From the NCBI GenBank assembly GCA_017427165.1, contig JAFRTK010000085.1, positions 1-60,602 of the forward strand: a stretch of DNA of 60,602 nucleotides, in the 5' to 3' direction. The notes beneath the pieces were generated by a model, which searched no databases, had not been told where the DNA came from, and saw only the letters and a program-made list of their open reading frames with translations. Source of the stretch: Clostridia bacterium (GTDB lineage: Bacteria; Bacillota; Clostridia; Christensenellales; Aristaeellaceae). Positions 52,161-60,602 of the stretch are shown here, one piece after another (the first letter of the stretch is position 1; each line of letters begins with the position of its first letter). The position numbers and the translations under genes are program-made.

Positions 52161-52187
52161 ACGGGTGCCCGGATTCCGGGCACCCGT
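52161..52187 (+). repeat. Intercistronic stem-loop dctM/uxuB-like
   Basis: 12-base-pair stem (52161-52172 with 52176-52187), three-base loop, no real T-tract (CCTTTGG). Confidence 0.7.
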
Positions 52188-52204
52188 CCTTTGGAGAGAA
52201 GAAG

Positions 52205-53815
52205 ATGAAAGTAAATCTGAGCAGCCTTCAGGATACCGCCGCATGGAAACAAGCCGGGGTCAAGCTGCCGGCTTTTGACATCGCTGCCATGCGGGAAAAA
52301 ACAAGGAGGGCCCCGGTATGGGTCCATTTCGGGGCAGGCAATATCTTCCGCGCTTTCATCGCGGCCCTCCAGCAGCGCCTGCTGGACAGCGGCGACGCGG
52401 AATGCGGCATTACCGCCGCGGATACCTTTGACGTGGACAATATCCGGATGATCTACGGCGGCTACGACAACCTGACCATGAGTGTCACGCTGAATGCCGA
52501 CGCCACCATCGACAAGGAGATTATCGCCTCCGTGGCGGAGGCCCTGGTGGCCCAGCCGGGGGAAAAGGCGGACTGGGAGCGGCTGCGCGAAATCTTTGCT
52601 TCCCCGTCCCTGCAGATCGTATCCTTCACCATTACCGAAAAAGGGTATGCCCTGCGGCAGATCAACGGAACCTACCTGCCGGCGGTCGCGGAGGACCTGG
52701 AGAAAGGCCCCGGACATCCCCGCCATGCCATGACCGCCGCGGCTGCCCTGCTGCTGTACCGCTACATGAACGGGAAAGCGCCCCTGGCAGTCGTGAGCAT
52801 GGACAACTGCAGCCATAACGGCGAGAAGCTCCGGAACAGCATTGTGGAGGTGGCGGAGACCTGGTGGAAACGGGGACTCGTATCGTGGGACTTCATCGCC
52901 TGGCTGACGAATGAAACCCGGGTTTCGTTCCCATGGAGCATGATTGACAAGATCACGCCCCGTCCCGCACCGGCCGTGCAGCAGATGCTCGCGGATGCCG
53001 GCATCGAGGATATGGCACCGATCCAGACTCCCCGCGGAACCTTTGTGGCTCCGTTTGTCAACGCGGAAAAGCCGCAGTACCTGGTGGTGGAGGACCGGTT
53101 TCCCAACGGGCGGCCGCCGCTGGAAAAGGCGGGCGTATACTTTACGGACCGGGATACCGTCAACCGGACGGAGCGCATGAAGGTGACCACGTGCCTGAAT
53201 CCCCTGCATACCGCGCTGGCGGTATACGGCTGCCTGCTGGGATATACCCTGATCTGCGAGGAAATGAAGGACGCGGACCTGGTGAAGCTGGTGCGCCGGC
53301 TGGGGTATACGGAAGGCCTGCCGGTGGTGACCGATCCCGGGATTCTGAGCCCCCGGGCGTTCATTGACGAGGTCGTGGAGCAGCGCCTGCCGAATCCGTT
53401 CATGCCGGATGCGCCGCAGCGCATTGCCACAGATACTTCGCAGAAGGTGGGCATCCGCTTCGGGGAAACCATCCGGAGCTACGCGGCGGAAGGACGCCCC
53501 ATGAACCAGCTGGTCGCGGTGCCGCTGGTGATTGCCGGATGGCTCCGCTACCTGATGGGCGTGGACGATGAAGGAAATCCGATGCCCCTGTCGAGCGATC
53601 CGCTGCTGGAGGACCTGCAGAAGCAGCTGCAAGGCATTGAGCTGGGCCGGCCGGAAACGGCGGGAGACAAACTGAAACCGATCCTGGCCAATGACATGAT
53701 CTTCGGAAGCAACCTGACCCGGACTCCCCTGGCGGAGCGGATTGAGGCGTATTTCCGGGAGGAAATCGCCGGACCCGGAGCCGTCCGGAGGACACTCCGG
53801 AAATACCTGGGCTGA
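52205..53815 (+). CDS. uxuB: Mannitol dehydrogenase-family oxidoreductase, probable fructuronate reductase
   Basis: 536 aa, the long form of the family. N-terminal V-W-V-H-F-G-A-G-N-I-F-R-A-F near 36-49 binds NAD; M-D-N-C-S-H-N-G near 200 and the K-V-T-T-C-L-N-P-L-H-T-A-L region near 328 hold the catalytic Lys. UxuB-type enzymes reduce D-fructuronate to D-mannonate; tagaturonate reductase or mannitol dehydrogenase cannot be excluded. The TRAP genes directly upstream support a uronate role. ATG with GGAGAGAAG; frame open further upstream through dctM. Confidence 0.8.
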   Translation: MKVNLSSLQDTAAWKQAGVKLPAFDIAAMREKTRRAPVWVHFGAGNIFRAFIAALQQRLLDSGDAECGITAADTFDVDNIRMIYGGYDNLTMSVTLNADATIDKEIIASVAEALVAQPGEKADWERLREIFASPSLQIVSFTITEKGYALRQINGTYLPAVAEDLEKGPGHPRHAMTAAAALLLYRYMNGKAPLAVVSMDNCSHNGEKLRNSIVEVAETWWKRGLVSWDFIAWLTNETRVSFPWSMIDKITPRPAPAVQQMLADAGIEDMAPIQTPRGTFVAPFVNAEKPQYLVVEDRFPNGRPPLEKAGVYFTDRDTVNRTERMKVTTCLNPLHTALAVYGCLLGYTLICEEMKDADLVKLVRRLGYTEGLPVVTDPGILSPRAFIDEVVEQRLPNPFMPDAPQRIATDTSQKVGIRFGETIRSYAAEGRPMNQLVAVPLVIAGWLRYLMGVDDEGNPMPLSSDPLLEDLQKQLQGIELGRPETAGDKLKPILANDMIFGSNLTRTPLAERIEAYFREEIAGPGAVRRTLRKYLG

Positions 53816-53821
53816 CCGGTG

Positions 53822-53880
53822 ATCAAAAACAAGCAGCCGGTTCTTTTACCTGCCGGAAAGACAGGGAAAAGAACCGGCTG
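53822..53880 (-). terminator. Terminator of the nitrilase-family gene
   Basis: 14-base-pair stem (53834-53847 with 53867-53880) plus an inner four-base-pair stem; on the minus strand followed by CTTGTTTTTG. Confidence 0.7.
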
Positions 53881-53970
53881 TTCTGCTTCGAAAGGGACTA
53901 TCTTCCGCCGCGGATCCGCGGCATGCTGAAGCCAGGCAAAAGTGAAAGCATCCGCATTCCGGGGAACAGG

Positions 53971-54750
53971 TCAGTCCTTCAGTCCAAGCAGTAAATCGGA
54001 GTACTGTTTCCGTCCTGATTCCCCGAAATTCAATTCCCGCTTCTCAAAATCATAAACCAGCAGTCCTTCCCGGTTTCTTTCGAGCTCACAGCAGACAGTT
54101 CCCGATGCGCTGATCATGCAGGTCGGCGCGGTCTGCCAGGGGCGGATGGCGTTAACCGACAGGACCGGGGTGACATTCTCAACCGCCCTGGTCACCAGAT
54201 GCCCGCGGATCATTCCGTATCTGTCCGCATCGTCATGATCCGCCACATCATAGAACAGGACGATATTGAGATCCGTTCCTGCCCGGTACAGTTCCCGGAA
54301 ATATTCCGGGAAACGCACTTCAAAACAGATCCTTACGCCGATCCTGAATCCGCAGATATCAAAAACGCCCGGTTCTGTTCCCGGTATGAAATTTTCCCTG
54401 TCCCATCCCCAGAGGGCCCGTTTGTCATACCATTGAACCGGCTTCCCGGGAGAAAACAGGCAGGCCCTGTTGCAATACCCGGGACCGGACTGCACAACCA
54501 TCCCCGCAAGAATATGAATGCCTGCCCGGTCCGCTGTTTCCTGAAGCGCGTCTGCGGCTTCCGCGGCGGCACGCATATCCATGTCCGAAGGTCCGGGAAT
54601 ATCCCGCGGAGGATACCCGGTCAGTGCACACTCCGGAAACACGATCAGGCCGGCTTTTTTATCTGCGGCCTGCATGGCGGCATTCCGGACGGATGCCAGA
54701 TTCTGCCGGATGTCACCGGATACGCCGAACTGCCAGGCTGCAAGCTTCAT
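53971..54750 (-). CDS. Carbon-nitrogen hydrolase (nitrilase superfamily)
   Basis: 259 aa. The catalytic triad is complete: Glu40 (F-P-E-C-A-L-T-G-Y-P), Lys110 (Y-D-K-R), Cys142 (R-I-C-F-E-V-R-F-P-E). An amidase or N-carbamoyl amidohydrolase rather than a true nitrilase is likely. Cytoplasmic. ATG at 54750 has AAGGAG; the open frame upstream belongs to the decayed gene next to it. It follows that pseudogene by 32 bases. Confidence 0.86.
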   Translation of the reverse strand: MKLAAWQFGVSGDIRQNLASVRNAAMQAADKKAGLIVFPECALTGYPPRDIPGPSDMDMRAAAEAADALQETADRAGIHILAGMVVQSGPGYCNRACLFSPGKPVQWYDKRALWGWDRENFIPGTEPGVFDICGFRIGVRICFEVRFPEYFRELYRAGTDLNIVLFYDVADHDDADRYGMIRGHLVTRAVENVTPVLSVNAIRPWQTAPTCMISASGTVCCELERNREGLLVYDFEKRELNFGESGRKQYSDLLLGLKD

Positions 54751-54782
54751 TCCTGTTTCTCCTTGCTGCCGCAGGCTTCCGG

Positions 54783-55100
54783 TTATTCCGCCATATGATG
54801 AATCAGCGGAAGGTGCGGAAGTTTCCCGAAGCGATAGAATTTCATGGCGTTCCCATGGAACAGCCGGTGTTTCTCGTCCTCCGTAAGGAGCGGGGACTTG
54901 CCGATGAAATCCCAGCTCATCCGGCAGGTGATGGCGGTCATGGTGCGCGGGTAATCCGAATCCTCGCAACAGTTTATCCAATCCGCCGTAAAGAACCCGG
55001 AGCAAAGCCTCTCCGGATTCCGGAACGGGCATTGGGATATCCCGGTTTTCCGTTTCAAAGGGTTGGGTGATGCATATCCCTTTCGTGGAACTCTGACTCC
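54783..55100 (-). pseudogene. C-terminal remnant of a metal-dependent amidohydrolase, frameshifted
   Basis: Only about 105 codons remain. In one frame (from about 55100) the segment I-C-I-T-Q-P-F-E then L-L-R-V-L-Y-G-G-L-D-K-L-L is read; near 54971 reading must shift by one base to continue with C-E-D-S-D-Y-P-R-T and end L-L-T-E-D-E-K-H-R-L-F-H-G-N-A-M-K-F-Y-R-F. Together they match the last quarter of amidohydrolase family 2 (metal Asp in D-S-D-Y-P). The N-terminal three quarters are gone and the MDR gene ends where it would continue, which indicates a deletion that joined the two. Confidence 0.65.
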
Positions 55101-56315
55101 TCAGCCTTCCATATTGACCTTATCCCGGTTCCAGATGACGGCGGTTTTCATCGGGGCGTTTTTGCAGTAGATCCGGTTTTCATAGGCACCGATGGGATCG
55201 GCGGCGAACTCTTCCCGGCCGATCAGCTCCACGATTCGGTCATAAGGACTCTGCGCCAGCATTTGGATGGCTTGTTCCATATGATCCCGGCGGAAATTGA
55301 TGGAACCGAAAATCAGGTGGTTTTCAAAGCTGAAGGGCATGGTATCGAAGGTGATTTTCGGGCCGAGTGAAAAGCTGTTGTACAGGCCGTTGCAGCCGAG
55401 CACCCGGTGGGTGAACGCGATTTCATGCTCCACGGAGGATCCGCTGACCCCGATGAAGGTGGTGGCCCGGCCGCCGAGGGCTTTGCAGATATCCGCTGCC
55501 AGGTTTTCCGGCCTGTCATGGCAGCTGCGGACATAGACGCCGCCGGTCTGCCGGAGGGCGAACTGCACCTTGGGGCTGTCTTCCGGGCTGCGGGCGACAA
55601 AGATGATCCTGGCATCCGGATGGGCCTGGTGGATGATGTCCCCGATGAACATGCCGGTGGTTCCCAGGCCGAAGATCACCGTCCGCTCAAAGATCTCGTC
55701 CTTTGCGGCGGTCCGGGCCAGCTCCTCCCCGCAGCTCAGGCGGCGGGCGGTCTGGCGGAACCAGTGGGCGGAGCCCAGGTCTTCCATGCGCTCCAGCTGG
55801 GAAAGCATGCAGGCAAACGGATCCGGGAATACCATCTTCTTCGCGAAGCTCAGGTCCAGCCGGCCGTCATGGACATGGCTGTCCGGGATATCCAGGAGCA
55901 TATCCGGATTGACATACATCCGGTCGCAGAAAAGGCCGTCCGCCTGGTCGCAGCCGTATTCAAAATAGCTTTCATCTTCCGTATACCGGGTGGGGTCGAT
56001 GCTGTCGCCGCCCCGGATCAGCACGATGGCGAACCGGTTCTGCGAAGGCACCCAGACCACGCCCTCATGGCCGTTGATCAGCCGGTCCTGGCCTTCCGGG
56101 AATTTGGGACCGAGCTGGCCGCGCTTTCCCATCATCATCAGCTCATGATCCGTGCCGCAGAAGCCGACGATGACCGGTTCGACGGGAATGCCTTCCTTCT
56201 TCGGTTCTCCCCGGAGACGCTGGCGGGGCGGGTTGATGAGATTGACTTCCCCGTAAACCAGGGGCTTGTCCGGATCATTCCGGAAACAGGTTCCGAATAC
56301 TTTATTTTCACTCAT
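55101..56315 (-). CDS. MDR-family dehydrogenase, glucose dehydrogenase-like
   Basis: 404 aa. Zinc site V-G-F-C-G-T-D-H-E near 50-58, G-H-E-G near 82; Rossmann motif G-L-G-T-T-G-M-F near 219, V-A-R-S near 240. The C-G-T-D then P-E-G-Q-D-R-L-I-N-G-H-E spacing resembles archaeal-type glucose/galactose dehydrogenases. Oxidises a polyol or aldose with NAD(P). GGGAGAAAAACC before the ATG. Its TGA is followed at once by the amidohydrolase remnant. Confidence 0.83.
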   Translation of the reverse strand: MSENKVFGTCFRNDPDKPLVYGEVNLINPPRQRLRGEPKKEGIPVEPVIVGFCGTDHELMMMGKRGQLGPKFPEGQDRLINGHEGVVWVPSQNRFAIVLIRGGDSIDPTRYTEDESYFEYGCDQADGLFCDRMYVNPDMLLDIPDSHVHDGRLDLSFAKKMVFPDPFACMLSQLERMEDLGSAHWFRQTARRLSCGEELARTAAKDEIFERTVIFGLGTTGMFIGDIIHQAHPDARIIFVARSPEDSPKVQFALRQTGGVYVRSCHDRPENLAADICKALGGRATTFIGVSGSSVEHEIAFTHRVLGCNGLYNSFSLGPKITFDTMPFSFENHLIFGSINFRRDHMEQAIQMLAQSPYDRIVELIGREEFAADPIGAYENRIYCKNAPMKTAVIWNRDKVNMEG

Positions 56316-56469
56316 GGTTTTTCTCCCGGATTGATGAACAGGATATTGATACGGGCTGACCCCGTCGGAGCAGGATTTGCGTATTCCGCATTTGTCCGTA
56401 TTTTACCAGAAACATAAGCGGAAGAAAACCCTGGTTTCTGCCGGACCGCGGGAAACTGCCCGGGATGAC

Positions 56470-56497
56470 TTGCCAGGGCGGAAACGGATGATATAAT
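56470..56497 (+). promoter_or_regulatory. Promoter of the MATE-queH-tex genes
   Basis: TTGCCA (56470-56475), 16 bases, TATAAT (56492-56497) with extended TGA. Confidence 0.72.
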
Positions 56498-56539
56498 GAA
56501 CCTGGCAGAACCGAACGGAACTGCCGGGGAGGGATTGGA

Positions 56540-57910
56540 TTGGCGCGGCTGGACCTGGACATGACCGAGGGAAACATCTGGATGCATATGCTGCGGTTCT
56601 CCGTGCCGATGGCGATCGGGCTCCTGTTCCAGCAGCTCTATAATACCGTTGATACGCTGGTGGTCGGGCAGTTTGTCGGGCAGCAGGCGCAGGCGGCGGT
56701 GGGTTCCACCGGGCCGATTATCAACACGGTGGTGGGTTTCTGCGCCGGACTGGCCACCGGCGCTTCCGTTGTGATTTCACAGCGTTACGGCGCCCATGAC
56801 CGGGAAGGCCTGGGCAGGGCGGTTCATACGACGGTGGCACTGACATTTATCATCAGCGTGATCGCGACAGCCCTGGGCCGGCTCATTATTGATCCGATGC
56901 TGCGGTTCATGCAGACACCGGAAGACGTGATGCCGGAATCCGGGGCATACCTGTCCATTTATTTTTCGGGGATCTCCGGAATCCTGTTCTATAACCTGGG
57001 AGGCGGAATCCTGCGGGCGGTGGGGGATTCCAGGAGGCCGCTGGTCTTCCTGATCATTTCCGCCCTGCTGAACACGGCCCTGGACCTGCTGTTTGTACTG
57101 GCTTTCGGCATGGGCGTGGACGGGGTGGCCTATGCCACCGTGCTGGCGCAGATCCTGTCCGCATTCCTGATCCTGATCACGCTGAGCCGGGAGAAGGGGG
57201 ACTACGGAATCCGGTGGCGGAAGGTGCGCATTGACCGGAAATCCCTTTCCATGATCCTGCGGCTGGGGCTGCCCAGCAGTATCCAGGCGGCGGTGACATC
57301 CTTTTCCAACGTGTTTGTCCAGAGCTACATCAACGCGTTCGGCTCCGCCTGCATGGCCGGCTACGGCGTATACGGCAAGATTGATGCCTTTGCCCTGATC
57401 CCGGTGCAGAGCATCTCCATGTCGTCCACGACGTTTGTCGGCCAGAACTGGGGTGCCGACCAGCCAGTCCGGGCCCGGGAAGGGGTCCGGACGGCCACGC
57501 TGATGAGCCTGATTTCCACGGCAGTGCTGGGTCTGCTGGTATTTGTGCTGGCCAGGCCGCTGATGGGCTTTTTCTCTCCGGAGGAAGAGGTGGTGGAATA
57601 CGGCATACGGTTTATCCGGATTGTGACGCCGTTCTATATCGCAGTGTGCTTTAACCAGATTTACGCGGGGGCCCTGCGCGGGGTCGGGGACGCCACCATG
57701 CCGACGGTGATCATGCTGGCATCCTTTGTGGTGTTCCGGCAGATCTACCTGGCCGTGACCAAGGCACTCGGCGCGGGATTTATCGCGGTCGCGCTGGCCT
57801 ATCCGGTGGGGTGGATCCTGTGCTCCACCCTGCTGCTGATCCGGTATTCCCGCAGCGTGCTGGTGCGGAAAAGCCGGGAGGCCGCGCGGCAAGGCATCCA
57901 GGCAGAATGA
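56540..57910 (+). CDS. MATE-family multidrug/Na+ antiporter
   Basis: 456 aa, twelve membrane segments in two homologous halves (second half from about 235). L-F-Q-Q-L-Y-N-T-V-D-T-L-V-V-G-Q-F-V-G and the repeat Q-N-W-G-A-D-Q-P near 310 are typical of the NorM/DinF group. Exports drugs or metabolites. The start is TTG at 56540, seven bases from GGGGAGGG; the ATG at 56561 has no site. Followed 12 bases later by queH. Confidence 0.88.
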   Translation: MARLDLDMTEGNIWMHMLRFSVPMAIGLLFQQLYNTVDTLVVGQFVGQQAQAAVGSTGPIINTVVGFCAGLATGASVVISQRYGAHDREGLGRAVHTTVALTFIISVIATALGRLIIDPMLRFMQTPEDVMPESGAYLSIYFSGISGILFYNLGGGILRAVGDSRRPLVFLIISALLNTALDLLFVLAFGMGVDGVAYATVLAQILSAFLILITLSREKGDYGIRWRKVRIDRKSLSMILRLGLPSSIQAAVTSFSNVFVQSYINAFGSACMAGYGVYGKIDAFALIPVQSISMSSTTFVGQNWGADQPVRAREGVRTATLMSLISTAVLGLLVFVLARPLMGFFSPEEEVVEYGIRFIRIVTPFYIAVCFNQIYAGALRGVGDATMPTVIMLASFVVFRQIYLAVTKALGAGFIAVALAYPVGWILCSTLLLIRYSRSVLVRKSREAARQGIQAE

Positions 57911-57922
57911 AGGAGAATAGGC

Positions 57923-58534
57923 ATGGAGAAACGGAACTACCAGCGGGAGATGGAAGCGGAAATCGCGCGGCTGGAAGGCCGCCGGCCGACGCTGCTGCTG
58001 CACAGCTGCTGCGGCCCGTGCTCCAGCGCGGTGCTGGAGCGGCTGACGGAGCATTTCCGGGTGACACTCCTGTATTACAATCCCAATATCGAGCCGGAGG
58101 CGGAATACCTGCACCGGCTGAACGAGCAGAAGCGCCTGCTGGAACTGCTGCCGGGAGAAATACCGCTGCTGCCCTGCGGGTATGACAACGCCGCCTTCGA
58201 GGCGTTTGCCCCGGCTATGGCGGACGCGCCGGAGGGCGGGGAACGGTGCCTGGCCTGCTTTGCCCTGCGGCTGGACTATACCGCGGCCCAGGCGAAGGAA
58301 CACGGCTTTGAGTACTTTACGACGACGCTTTCCGTGAGCCCCCACAAGAACGCGGACAACGTGAACCGGATCGGGGAGGAAGCGGGAAAGAAGCATGGGG
58401 TGAAATACCTCTTTGCGGATTTCAAAAAGAAGAACGGATACCTGCGGTCGCTGGAGCTGTCGAAGGAATACGGGCTGTACCGGCAGGATTACTGCGGATG
58501 CCGGTATTCGATGAACCATGACCGGGACGACTGA
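57923..58534 (+). CDS. queH: Epoxyqueuosine reductase QueH
   Basis: 203 aa. L-L-H-S-C-C-G-P-C (Cys29, 30, 33), C-L-A-C-F near 109 and D-Y-C-G-C near 190: the four-plus Cys of QueH that carry an iron-sulfur cluster and second metal. Converts epoxyqueuosine to queuosine in tRNA, the last step of the pathway, replacing QueG. It depends on iron-sulfur assembly, which NifS/NifU in this window could supply. Short downstream gap to tex (44 bases). Confidence 0.93.
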   Translation: MEKRNYQREMEAEIARLEGRRPTLLLHSCCGPCSSAVLERLTEHFRVTLLYYNPNIEPEAEYLHRLNEQKRLLELLPGEIPLLPCGYDNAAFEAFAPAMADAPEGGERCLACFALRLDYTAAQAKEHGFEYFTTTLSVSPHKNADNVNRIGEEAGKKHGVKYLFADFKKKNGYLRSLELSKEYGLYRQDYCGCRYSMNHDRDD

Positions 58535-58578
58535 GGAAATCACCGGATATCATTTTCAGGACAAGGAGCAGACAACAC

Positions 58579-60602
58579 ATGGATTTTGTGAACAGGCTGG
58601 CGGGAGAATTCAAGCTGCGGCCGCAGCAGGTGCAGGCGGCCGTGGAACTGCTGGACGCGGGGAATACGATTCCCTTTATTGCGCGGTACCGGAAGGAAGC
58701 GACCGGGTCCCTGGATGACCAGGTGCTGCGGGAGCTGGCGGAACGGCTGGAATACCTGCGGAACCTGGAGAAGCGCCGGGAGGAAATCGCGGCTTCCCTG
58801 GAAGAGCAGGGCGTGATGACGGATGAGCTGAAAGCGCAGCTGGTCCAGGCGGTTACGCTGAGCGAACTGGAGGACATTTACCGTCCCTACCGGCCGAAAC
58901 GGCGGACCCGGGCCACCGTGGCAAAGGAACGGGGACTGGAACCGCTGGCCCTGTGGCTGATGCTGCAGCAGGCCGGGGATCCCGTGGCGGAAGCGGCCAA
59001 ATATATCGATGCGGAAAAGGACGTGCCGGACGCGGAGACAGCGCTGGCCGGCGCGCGGGATATCCTGGCGGAAACGGTGAGCGACAGCGCGGAGATCCGG
59101 AAGGAACTCCGGACGCTGCTGAACCGGGAAGGCGTGCTCCGCAGCAAGGCCGCAAAGGAAGAGGACAGCGTATACAGCATGTATTATGATTTCCGGGAGC
59201 CGGTGCGGACCATTGCGCCCCACCGGATCCTGGCGGTGAACCGGGGCGAACGGGAGGAGTTCCTGAAGGTTTCATTGGAGGTTCCGGACGAGAAGGCGCT
59301 GGAGCTGATCTGGAAGGCCTTTGTGCGGAACAGCACCGACGCCGCCGGACAGGTGGCGGAAGCCTGCGCGGACGCCTGGGAACGGCTGGTGTTCCCGTCC
59401 CTGGAGCGGGAAATCCGGAACGACCTGACCGACCGGGCTAATGTGAGCGCCATCAAGGTGTTCAGCGACAACCTGCACCAGCTGCTGATGCAGCCGCCCA
59501 TCAAGGGCAAGGTGACCCTGGGGATGGACCCGGGCTTCCGGACAGGCTGCAAGCTGGCGGTGGTGGATGAGAACGGCAAGGTGCTGGACACCGGCGTGGG
59601 GTATTTCACCCTGCCCGGGAACGAAGCAGGGAAGGCGGCATCCGCGAAGCTGATCAAGGGGTTTGTGAAGAAATACGGGATTACCGCCATTGCCATCGGC
59701 AACGGAACCGCCAGCCGGGAGAGCGAGCAGTTTATCGTATCCCTGCTGCCGGAAATGCCGGGTACGGCCTACATGATTGTCAGCGAGGCGGGCGCATCGG
59801 TGTACAGCGCCAGCAAGCTGGCGGCGGAGGAATTTCCGGACTTTGACGTGACCCAGCGCAGCGCGGTTTCCATTGCCCGCCGGATGCAGGACCCGCTGGC
59901 CGAGCTGGTGAAGATCGATCCAAAAGCGATCGGCGTGGGGCAGTACCAGCATGACCTGAAGCAGAACGAACTGACCGCGGCGCTGGACGGCGTGGTGGAA
60001 CAGTGCGTGAACCAGGTGGGCGTGGAGGTCAGCACGGCTTCCGCGGAGCTGCTGAGCCATGTGGCGGGTATCGGCCCGGCACTGGCGAAGAATATCGTGG
60101 CGTACCGGGAAGAAAACGGAATCGCAAGCCGGGCGGCGCTGAAAAAGGTGCCGAAGCTGGGGCCGAAAGCCTTTGAGCAGTGCGCGGGCTTCCTGCGGGT
60201 GATGGACAGCAAAAACCCGCTGGACGCCACCGCGGTGCACCCGGAGAGCTATGACGCGGCAAAACTGCTGCTGGAGAAGCTGGGCTATGACATGAAGGAG
60301 ATCCGGGGCGGCGCGGCGGATGTGATCCTGCGGGCGAACCGGTACGGACATGAAAAGCTGGCGGCGGAAATCGGGGTCGGCCTGCCGACGCTGAACGATA
60401 TGCTTTCGGAACTGGCCAAGCCTGGCCGGGATCCCCGGGACGAGCTCCCCAGGCCGGTGCTTCGCACGGATGTGCTGGAAATGAAGGACCTGAAGCCCGG
60501 GATGGAGCTGACAGGCACGGTGCGCAACGTGATCGACTTCGGCGCCTTTGTGGATATCGGCGTCCACCAGGACGGCCTGGTGCACATCAGCCGGATGGCG
60601 GA
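58579..60602 (+). CDS. tex: Tex-type S1 RNA-binding transcription accessory protein (3' end beyond window)
   Basis: 674 codons present, cut by the window end. Tex N-terminal helical domain F-K-L-R-P-Q-Q-V-Q-A-A-V ... I-P-F-I-A-R-Y-R-K-E-A-T-G; YqgF-like domain from about 315 (G-M-D-P-G-F-R-T-G); helix-hairpin-helix near 495 (G-I-G-P-A-L-A-K-N-I-V); S1 domain starting near 640 (G-T-V-R-N-V-I-D-F-G-A-F-V-D-I-G). Full-length Tex is about 720 residues, so only about 40 are missing. Nucleic-acid-binding; role in transcription and stress. AAGGAG before the ATG. Confidence 0.93.
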   Translation, partial: MDFVNRLAGEFKLRPQQVQAAVELLDAGNTIPFIARYRKEATGSLDDQVLRELAERLEYLRNLEKRREEIAASLEEQGVMTDELKAQLVQAVTLSELEDIYRPYRPKRRTRATVAKERGLEPLALWLMLQQAGDPVAEAAKYIDAEKDVPDAETALAGARDILAETVSDSAEIRKELRTLLNREGVLRSKAAKEEDSVYSMYYDFREPVRTIAPHRILAVNRGEREEFLKVSLEVPDEKALELIWKAFVRNSTDAAGQVAEACADAWERLVFPSLEREIRNDLTDRANVSAIKVFSDNLHQLLMQPPIKGKVTLGMDPGFRTGCKLAVVDENGKVLDTGVGYFTLPGNEAGKAASAKLIKGFVKKYGITAIAIGNGTASRESEQFIVSLLPEMPGTAYMIVSEAGASVYSASKLAAEEFPDFDVTQRSAVSIARRMQDPLAELVKIDPKAIGVGQYQHDLKQNELTAALDGVVEQCVNQVGVEVSTASAELLSHVAGIGPALAKNIVAYREENGIASRAALKKVPKLGPKAFEQCAGFLRVMDSKNPLDATAVHPESYDAAKLLLEKLGYDMKEIRGGAADVILRANRYGHEKLAAEIGVGLPTLNDMLSELAKPGRDPRDELPRPVLRTDVLEMKDLKPGMELTGTVRNVIDFGAFVDIGVHQDGLVHISRMA

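Overview
The window looks like a chromosomal segment of a GC-rich, low-complexity-free Firmicute (class Clostridia, probably a gut or rumen carbohydrate degrader; an Aristaeella/Christensenellales-type organism is my guess, not a demonstrated placement). Reasons: nearly every gene has a strong AGGAGG-type ribosome binding site 6 to 10 bases from its start; promoters are textbook sigma-A (TTGACA, 17-base spacer, TATAAT-like); secreted proteins have Gram-positive signal peptides; and the gene content (two GH43 enzymes, ChvE/GguAB sugar importer, TRAP uronate-type importer with a LytS/YesN two-component system, QueH, NifS/NifU, CotH, SUV3-like helicase) is typical of anaerobic Clostridia. I see no tRNA, rRNA, CRISPR, insertion sequence or prophage.

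Layout. 1-6.1 kb, minus strand: a DUF3048 protein, then an operon of a DUF6273-CapA fusion, a phosphodiester glycosidase (NAGPA) and a divergent Lgt-like membrane protein, then an alpha/beta hydrolase. 6.2-13.8 kb: GT2 glycosyltransferase, SUV3-like helicase, EEP phosphatase, MBL hydrolase, PutP-like Na+/solute symporter. 13.9-17.3 kb: a complete polar amino acid ABC importer whose cysteine-type binding protein has its own promoter and a Cys/Met-rich leader peptide with a four-segment attenuator. 17.4-25.2 kb: a secreted GH43 with CBM6-like tail, the ChvE-GguA-GguB monosaccharide importer (minus) and an iron alcohol dehydrogenase with a MerR-type 19-base-spacer promoter. 25.4-29.9 kb, plus: NifS, NifU, SGNH hydrolase, M28 peptidase, GNAT, VOC. 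29.9-34.5 kb, minus: HAD phosphatase, a zinc-binding protein whose promoter is flanked by two Fur-family boxes, a double-GNAT protein preceded by an aromatic-rich leader peptide and attenuator, two HD hydrolases. 34.6-40.9 kb, plus: GGDEF enzyme, then a four-gene secreted/surface operon (Cthe_2159-type carbohydrate-binding protein, NAGPA with peptidoglycan-binding domain, CotH kinase, PIG-L deacetylase). 41.0-44.9 kb, minus: GH43 xylosidase-type enzyme, flavin reductase plus MarR repressor, peptidase T. 45.1-53.8 kb, plus: YcxB-like protein, histidine kinase, AraC-type response regulator, membrane-anchored DctP, secreted DctP, DctQ, DctM, and a fructuronate reductase-like enzyme. 54.0-60.6 kb: nitrilase-family amidase, a decayed amidohydrolase fragment, a glucose-dehydrogenase-like MDR enzyme, MATE exporter, QueH, and Tex (cut by the window end).

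How the parts work together: plant cell-wall sugars are released (two GH43 enzymes) and imported (ChvE/GguAB; TRAP for uronate-type acids feeding a UxuB-type reductase). Two separate operons encode secreted phosphodiester glycosidases beside other surface-glycan enzymes, suggesting elaborate envelope chemistry. The most striking regulatory feature is the presence of two independent, previously unannotated leader-peptide attenuators, one cysteine/methionine-rich before a cysteine-type binding protein (16.1-16.3 kb) and one aromatic/histidine-rich before a double acetyltransferase (33.0-33.2 kb).
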